A stretch of DNA of 64,000 bases from Anagrus nilaparvatae (taxonomy: Eukaryota > Arthropoda > Insecta > Hymenoptera > Mymaridae), in NCBI GenBank assembly GCA_022575985.1, contig JAKSXM010000263.1, positions 5,622,001 to 5,686,000 of the forward strand, given 5' to 3'. The notes under the pieces were generated by a model. It did no database searches and had not been told where the DNA came from. It was given only the letters and a program-made list of their open reading frames with translations. Below are positions 57,406-64,000 of the stretch, piece after piece; position 1 is the stretch's first letter, and each line of letters starts with the position of its first letter. Made by a program: the position numbers and the translations under genes.

Positions 57406-57441
57406 CACAGTGGTACGAGAGTATAGCAATATGGGACATGG
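57406..57441 (+). repeat. Left Transib terminal inverted repeat (RSS-like)
   Basis: The heptamer CACAGTG, the same as the V(D)J signal heptamer consensus, is followed by 23 bases and then ACATGGAAA, which sits where a 23-spacer signal has its A-rich nonamer. Confidence 0.85.
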
Positions 57442-57479
57442 AAAAAAAATTTTTAGTTAGGGAAATTAAATTATGTTTA

Positions 57480-58215
57480 TATATGTTTTTGATATCGCTA
57501 ATCACGAATCTGAAGTCAGATTTAATAATTTTTTTGAATAATTGCCAAATTTTTGCTAATTAATTTTTCTTTATACCGAAAATTGGGAAATCCAAAAAAA
57601 AATTTATTTAAATGATTAATATTTGGTGTTTATATATTTTTGAGGTCGCTAATCACGAATCTGATGTCAGATTTAAATATTTTTTTGAAAAATCGCAATA
57701 TTTTCGATCATTAAATTTTTTTATAATAAAAAATGAAAAATTACAAAAAATTTTAGCTAGATGAATTTTATTTGTTATTAATATATTTTTCAGATCGTTA
57801 ATCACAAATCTAAAGTCAGATTCCTTTAAAGTATTGCAAAAATTTCGCTGATTAAATTTTTTTTTATACTGAAAAATGAAAACAAGCGAAGCAAAAAATT
57901 TTTTATTTAGATGAATTTTACTTCGTGTTTATAAGTTTTTGATGTCGCTAATCACGAATCTGAAGTCAGATTTAATTATTTCTTTTAAGAATTGCAACAT
58001 TTTTTCTGATTAAACTTCCTTTATACCGAAAAATGGAAAGCTAGGAGAATTTTATTCGTTTTTAATGTTTTTGAGTTTGCTAATCATTAACTTTAAATAA
58101 GATTTAAACATTTCTTTGAAGAATTGTAAAGTTTTAGCAAATTAAATTTTATTTATATCAAAAAATGGCAAATGTCAGAAAAATTTTTAGTTATTTGAAT
58201 TTTATTTGGTATTAA
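57480..58215 (+). repeat. 150 bp subterminal tandem repeats of Transib
   Basis: TCGCTAATCACGAATCTGA or variants recur at about 57494, 57645, 57794, 57944 and 58076, so there are five units of about 150 bp, the last one shorter and more diverged. They lie between the left end and the transposase stop and might act as subterminal binding sites; that is an inference. Confidence 0.88.
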
Positions 58216-58461
58216 TATTACCATCGACATAGAAGATTATCTGTAATATATTGAAAATATCGTGATTTTTGCAGTATTTTCTATACTATTGGGTATTAAA
58301 TAGGAAACCAAAACAATATTCTAGTAAAAAATATGTATATTAATTTTTTTTATAAATTTTTTTTAGTGCAATTTAATAAGTACATATAGATTGTATTATA
58401 CAATTTTTCTATTAAAATTTTTTTTGAATTTATTAAATATAAGTTTTTTAGGTCCATATTA

Positions 58462-61400
58462 TTAAAAATCTTCATTTTCATAATCATGTATAATATCACT
58501 TTCTGGTTCTGATTCAAGCATTTCTATTTCATCCATAACTTCCTCTACTTCTTCCATGACTTCCTCCATTTCAGGAATTTCTGGAGCTTTTAGCATTGCT
58601 CTTGCCTCAGAACTAAAAGGTCTTAAAGGTTTTTTGTATTTATACCGCATACTGGCAATGAATGGATCAGAATTAGCAAGAAGCCGACAAAATAAGTCAT
58701 TCATTGTCTTTTTACGATCACATTTTCGGGTGTAAAGTAGACGAAATTGTCTAACATATTTATTTGTTGATTCTGCTGCCTCTTCAGATAACTGTCCAAT
58801 TGGTAAATGTGCGTGTTTAATGATTTCAGCTCCATGTAGCAGCACTTTATGAACTGTAGGTGGAATATTATACCATGGATACTTTTCTCTAAATAATTGA
58901 GCAGTTTCTATACCATACTGTTTATATTTCTCATGGTCAATAATGTGTCCACTTGACAAAGTCTCCAAAATCACGTGAAACCTTTTTATTAGATCTAGGT
59001 TCACACCAGTTATTTCTGCAGAAATTTCTTTATTGTTGAAAAACATTCGCGCTGTGTTACCGTCATTTGTATTCCCAGCTATTTGCTTGGGTTGATCAAC
59101 CCTTAAGTTTAATTTATCTTTAAACAAAGATTGTATATACAATTTTTGTTGTTTAACGATATCTTGTGTACCATCATTTTTGCGTGCTTGAGGCTGGCAT
59201 ATAGATAATTTAGTAGATAAACTAATCAAACATTCAAAACAACGTATCCAGGCATGTAGTGACGAGATACCGTACCTGAGGTTATCATTACTTATCGGCG
59301 TTATCAATGTTTTGTCAACGTCACTCAAGTCCTTATCCCTTAAACTACATATGTAACATTCTTTGGTGTAAATTGTATTTGTAATTGCATTAATTGATTT
59401 AACATCATACATAGTAGGCATTAATTGATAGCATACTTTTATATTTTTAAGTAAAATATTAAAAGTATGAGATTCTAAATTGGAAATTTGGTTTTCTAAG
59501 TTTACCTTCTCTTCTATTATATATTCAGTAGTTTCTTTGGCGAAACTAATACTAATAGGTCGGCAATACATCGGCGATGATGGTTTGTCGTTTGTCCATA
59601 AAATTTTACCGAGCTTACCATTTTGGTTGATTGTTACTAGTTGTAAAGGTACCATTGATGAAACATACACACTTGAATCATCAACTGAGTGTCCTTTTTC
59701 ATTAATAAACTTCTGTTTATAGTTACTTTGGCTTGAACTACCATCAGATCCATATTTGAAATGCAGCATAAGATTAATGCATTCATCGCAATTTAATTGA
59801 TCAATCACTTTATCCAAATATTTGCAGAGTCTCTCTGCAGTATGATTACATATAGACTGAAGTGGAACTTGGGCTCTATAACCTTCGACGGAAACATTTT
59901 CGGGGTAACAAGCTTTTTTAGCTTCTAAAACTTTATTATATGGTGGATATCCTTCATTGTACATATTTACAAATGTATTTCGAGCTTGTTGGTACGTATT
60001 TCTAGATAATTTACAGTCTAAAATATGCGCAATAGCTTTTTCTGGAGACATAGATCCAGTGCAGGCGTGTTTTAAATAACTTTCGCGGTATGCTTTCGCA
60101 ATATTTAGTGGACTACAAGCGATATCCTTCAATAATAAGTAAGCATCCTTATTCCCTTGCTGCTTAAACTTATAAGCAGCAGAATATGCATCCATCTCAG
60201 GACTAGAATCAGATTCTCTCAGCTCCTTGGTAAGGCGATTTTGACTTCTGCTACTGAGTTCGCAAAAATTGCTTTGCTTCTGGTATTTTGTATCGTTCTT
60301 TATTTTTTTTGAAGGTGGAGTCTCTAAACGCATATCATCATAGTTGAAACAATCCGAAGGATTTGGAAAAGTAATTGTATTTTGTTCTAGCCACTTTTTA
60401 TTTTTTTTCAAAAATTTATCACGATTCCTACAACTGCTTTTCCAGCGTTGATTCAGAGCATTTAATAATGTTCTAACAGTTGTTTTTTTAAAATTTTCTG
60501 GAATCGTATAATCTTTGCATAAAAGAGTTGTAAACTTTTTCTCCAAAACTTCACAAACTTTCACATATCCATCATACAGGTGTTTTTTCAATAACCAAAA
60601 TATATCTAAATATCGAAATGTCAAAGGATGTACAGAATCACTTAAAAAGATGTTTTCTAAAACAAATATATATTCATTAAAAATTGAAGGAAAAAAAATA
60701 TTTATAAATAATTACTAAAAAATTTAAATTAAATTAATTTACATTAAATTTGAGAAATTTATTATTATTTAAACTACTTTTGTTTAAAATATTTATTATG
60801 TAAACAATTTATAAATAAAAATATTGTGCTTCAACAATGAAATACAGTAATATATAAATAAATAATTTGAATTGAGCAGTTAAAAAAACACATAAATAAC
60901 TAACAATAAGTCAAATTTATTTTAAAACATTTAATTGTTACAAAGTATATAAACAATTAAAAATTTGTTAACAATTAATTTTTTTAAATTTTAAATCAGA
61001 AACTTGAATGCAAGAGGTTGAAATTCATATAAACAGTATTTTTACGTTAAATTTTAAAAATTTAACTTTAAGCAACTAATTGTTTAAAAAATTTATAAAC
61101 AATTAAAAATTTGTTAAAAAATAATTTTTTTAAATTTTAAAGCAGAAATTTGAATTCAGGAGGTTGAAACTCAAATAAATAGTATTTTTATTTTAAATTT
61201 GACAAATTTATTATTTAAACAACTTTTGTTTAAACAATTTATTATTTAAACAATTTATAAATAAAAATATTATGCTTTAACAATGAAGTATAGTAATTCA
61301 TAAATAAATAATTTGAATTCAGCAGTTATAAAAACACATATAAAATAATTGAGTTAAATTTAACTTTAAGCAACTAATTGTTCAAAAAATTTATAAACAA

Positions 61401-62248
61401 TAAAAAAATTGTTAATAATTAATTTTTTTAAATTTTAAAGCAGAAATTTGAATTCAGGAGGTTGAAATTCAAATAAATAGTACTTTTATGTTAAATTTGA
61501 CAAATTTATTATTTAAACAACTTTTGTTTAAACAATTTATTATTTAAACAATTTATAAATAAAAATACTATGCTTTAACAATAAAATACATTATTTCATA
61601 AATAAATAATTTGAATTCAGCAGTCAAAAAAATACATATAAAAGAATTGAGTTAAATTTAACTTCAAGCAACTAATTGTTTAAAAATTGTTTAAACAATT
61701 AAAATTTGTTAAAAATTAATTTTTTTAAATTTTAAATCAAAAATTTGCTTTTAGGTGGTTAAAATTCATATAAATAGTATTTTTCGTAAAATTTGAAGAA
61801 TGTATTATTTAAACAATTTTTTGTTTAAACAATCCATTATCTAAACAATTTATTGTTTAAAAGATTTATTTTTTAACAGTTTATTAGTTTATAAGTAAAA
61901 TATTCAGATTGAGCAGGTAAAAAAATTACCAATTTTTCAATTCTTAGAGAATGCACTATTTTGAACTCGATTTTATTAGTTTATTTAGCCATAAAATCTA
62001 AAGGCGCAAATGGTCGCAAAAAAAATTTATTTCTCTGAGTAGCTAAATACCTTGACTTTCATTTGAACGATAAAATTTTAGATAGCCGCAAATAGCAATA
62101 AATGTTTTTGTTAATATAAAAAATTTTTTTTTTAAATTTGAAAGTATTAACACTTATATTGTTACAATAATTAATAAACTAATTTAAAATATTATACATT
62201 TTTGATTAAAATTTTTTAAAATTACTTACCTTGTTCGAAAATATCCAT
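58462..62248 (-). CDS. Transib transposase, RAG1-core relative, 737 aa, 2 exons
   Basis: Exon 1 (62248-62230) encodes MDIFEQ and the first base of the next codon, and ends at a GTAAGT donor. After a 1.57 kb intron, exon 2 (60656-58462) continues in phase (ENIFLSDSVHPLTFRYL) to the stop. The predicted protein cuts and joins DNA at its CACAGTG ends. The catalytic triad matches the RAG1/Transib pattern: D311 (YGSDGSS), D424 (TMYDVKS) and E635 (LSEEAAESTNK). The zinc set is also kept: C440 and C443 (CYIC), H609 and H614 (HKVLLH, same five-residue spacing as RAG1 H937/H942). A long acidic tail (EEVMEEVEEVMDEIEM) closes it. There are no stops or shifts over 2.2 kb, so the enzyme may be functional. 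Without exon 1 the protein has no ATG near its start. Confidence 0.93.
60740..61900. repeat. ~300 bp tandem repeats in the Transib intron
   Basis: The unit contains AGCAGAAATTTGAATTCAGG, AGGTTGAAA and TTATTATTTAAACAA(C/T)TT. Strong copies start near 61140 and 61440, with diverged ones before and after. It is extremely AT-rich and is probably what enlarged the intron. Confidence 0.8.
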
Positions 62249-62483
62249 ATTTCAATATTTTAATCACTTTAATAAAAAAAAACTAATGATTTGTTAAAAA
62301 AAAGATTTAAAAATCTCATACTTACCGGAGATAATAATTTGTTATCTATGCCCCACTTTTACCTTAATAGATAAGCCCAACGGGTTATTTTAGACTTATC
62401 TAATTCAAATTCCTTTATCTCAATGTTTATTCTATCGAATGGTGCATCATTCAATTGATAAAAAAAATTTTTATTTTTTCCAC

Positions 62484-62519
62484 CATGTCCCATTTTTCCT
62501 GTACTCTCGTACCACTGTG
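62484..62519 (-). repeat. Right Transib terminal inverted repeat (RSS-like)
   Basis: The minus strand reads CACAGTG, then 24 bases, then ACATGGTGG. The first 18 bases are identical to the left end. Confidence 0.85.
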
Positions 62520-62725
62520 CCACGTCCCAATCGGATGATTCGGCCCGGAGATATTAATTTTTAGTGAAAAACACGTTTCAACCCCCCAGGGGTAACGCAG
62601 GGGGGGTGGGGGGGTGCCGACCCTCGGAATCTTATTTTTTATCATATATCATCAAATTGAGCCAAAAAAATGCGAAAAATATGCTGGGGCCGGAAACCAT
62701 ACCTTATTCCGCAGTAGTCTTTCAA

Positions 62726-63102
62726 ACTTTCGGAATCATAAAAGCGGGAATTTTAAACCTACGTATATGATTAATTAAGTTTTTTATCAAAAAAATGATA
62801 AAATATAAAAAATAAATAATGTAAATTATTTAATATTTAATTAAATGTAAATTATTTAATATTTAATTAAATGTAAATTATTTTAAATTTCATAAGTAAA
62901 TTAATGTAGTACCAAAAAATTACTTGGTGGAACTCTTCACCAAGTAATTTTAAAATGTATATATTTTACATAAACAATGATTTTTTATTATTTAGCTACA
63001 ATTACTACACATGCAGTTAAATCAAATAGTATATTATACATCTAGGGCCTGAATCCTTGGAATCACTTGCTAGTATCTAAATGTTTACGCCCGTGGTATA
63101 TA
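62726..63102. other. AT-rich, with short tandem repeat and hairpin
   Basis: TAAATTATTTAATATTTAAT is repeated at 62822-62880. A perfect 14 bp stem (AAAATTACTTGGTG, 62916-62929, with 62938-62951) encloses an 8-base loop. No gene is present. Confidence 0.6.
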
Positions 63103-63429
63103 TGTTACGCCCGAAACGAGGTAACGGCCGCTTCCGCGGAACCGGACAGTAAACCGGCCGGTTCCACGGAATAGGACATCAAATTGACCGGTTACGCGGA
63201 ACGGGGCATTAAATTAAATAAATTAATACGTTGAAAATAAGAAAATTTTCTAAGAAAAAAAATTTTTGTTTTGTTTCTTTTACATTTAAAATACATTTTT
63301 TAATGATACTGATTAATTATAAGATAAAAAATTTGTTTGACTTATCAAATTTTATTCATAATTTCATTAAACCGGCTGATGAATGCCCCATTCCGCGGAA
63401 CCGGCCGTTACCTCGTTTCGGGCGTAACA
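63103..63429. mobile_element. MITE with GC-rich ends
   Basis: TGTTACGCCCGAAACGAGG at the left and its complement at the right are flanked by TATA on both sides (63099-63102, 63430-63433). Next to the left end lie three ~31 bp tandem units built on CCGGTTCCGCGGAA. The middle is AT-rich and non-coding. A similar GTTTACGCCCGTGG phrase just upstream may be a decayed end of a sister copy. Confidence 0.8.
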
Positions 63430-64000
63430 TATACAATATTTTTTGCCTTTTTGGACGTACAGTGCATGCCTACTTTTTTTCATTTATTTAAAAAATAGCT
63501 ATAGTCCTCGGGCTTGCAAAAAATTTTATATAGTATGAGATGCTTGGCAATAAAAAAAGAATACCCAGAATCGCAATTTACGTATAATCTAGACCATTCT
63601 TTATTTTTTCGCCATGGATCGTAATACTATTTATTTAGATTTTGAAATATTAAAACTTTTAGCAAGACATGCTTGTTAATTTAGATTAGAGAATATTTAA
63701 AGAATATTTAATTAGCTAAATTAATGAAATTCTTTAATTATGAAAATACATATATTATATATACGTTTAGCAATTTTTTTAGCTAAAAATTAGTATTTAT
63801 ACATTCAATTTTGAATATGAAAAATACTTTGATTTCACAAAAATGTTTGTATTCGATGGCATTTTCATACAATGACCCATCTTCAAATGTTTTTTAAAAA
63901 ACAAATTTTAATAAAATAGAATAGAAGAAATATAAAAAAATAATCTAAAACATGCATTAAAATACGAATAAAAAAAATGAATATGCAAAATTTTTTTTAA
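63430..64000. other. AT-rich DNA to the window edge
   Basis: About 63580-63630 resembles the reverse complement of part of 16140-16200. No gene was seen. Confidence 0.4.

Larger units (their letters stand above)
57406..62519 (-). mobile_element. Complete Transib DNA transposon
   Basis: Both ends read CACAGTGGTACGAGAGTA inward, and ATGGGACATGG follows 18-20 bp further in. CCACG flanks both sides (57401-57405, 62520-62524), the 5 bp GC-rich duplication typical of Transib. The left arm of the surrounding palindrome at about 54989 holds a single CCACG (as CGTGG), the unoccupied site. The 5114 bp carry one two-exon gene for a RAG1-related transposase with an intact frame. Terminal repeats, duplication, gene and catalytic residues all agree. 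Confidence 0.95.
54793..62725. mobile_element. Giant palindromic (foldback) element interrupted by Transib
   Basis: The left arm from 54793 (AAAGACTACTGCGGAATAAGG) to about 56080 is mirrored by a right arm of about 56100-57405 plus 62520-62725. Without the two nested elements the palindrome would be about 2.6 kb, with arms of about 1.3 kb. Its arms share the C-run GCACCCCCCCACCCCCCC and the CGTGGTTGGTATC block. It carries no coding frame. A target duplication was not resolved. Confidence 0.85.

Noticed and set aside
1..64000. tRNA, rRNA or snRNA genes
   Set aside because: I scanned for A/B-box-like and conserved rRNA blocks by eye and found none that could be supported. A covariance-model search would be needed to exclude them.

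Overview
This 64 kb window is AT-rich eukaryotic DNA, most likely from an arthropod and probably an insect. Genes are split by short (about 60-80 bp) GT-AG introns. The mobile elements are an R1-like LINE, a second LINE with a YADD reverse transcriptase, Ty3/gypsy and copia-type LTR elements, PIF/Harbinger, Transib, MULE, Helitrons and many foldback elements. I see no rRNA, tRNA, CRISPR or bacterial-type operon. I cannot name the species. The window is almost entirely a nested transposon landscape with very few host-gene candidates.

Layout. 1-5830: a ~248 bp tandem repeat, foldback elements (one carries a nested MITE whose empty site survives in the opposite arm) and low-complexity DNA. 5890-12421: a decayed R1-like LINE, a solo LTR, then a full-length but mutated gypsy element with 183 bp LTRs and a 5 bp target duplication. 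12700-19100: a 145 bp tandem array, a near-perfect palindrome, reverse-strand gag debris and repeat families. 19643-24523: a near-intact PIF/Harbinger element with two convergent spliced genes, a DDE transposase and a Myb/SANT-like partner. 25476-26399: a Helitron-like element. 27632-28792: a second copy of the solo LTR, split by a TTAA/TA-flanked element. 29832-31160: a 5' fragment of a copia element. 33615-34306: three spliced exons of an unrecognised protein with a very acidic tail. 34369-42258: a LINE interrupted by a gag-only TG...CA element and by a Helitron, with a pogo-like MITE in its tail. 43633-43905: a MULE transposase remnant. 45607-54630: several large foldbacks, a possible two-exon secreted mini-peptide, a core-promoter-like site and a short exon resembling the start of cyclin T. 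54793-62725: a giant palindrome whose right arm was entered by a complete Transib element.

The most interesting object is the Transib element (57406-62519). Its transposase is related to the RAG1 recombinase core. It has CACAGTG terminal heptamers identical to the V(D)J signal heptamer, exact 5 bp CCACG target duplications, and a two-exon gene for a 737-residue protein that keeps the DDE triad and the zinc-binding C/C/H/H set. The undamaged left arm of the surrounding palindrome preserves the pre-insertion site. Next in interest are the complete PIF/Harbinger pair, the LINE insertion nest, and two conventional gene-like signals that are easy to miss because their exons are short: the acidic-tail gene and the secreted mini-peptide.
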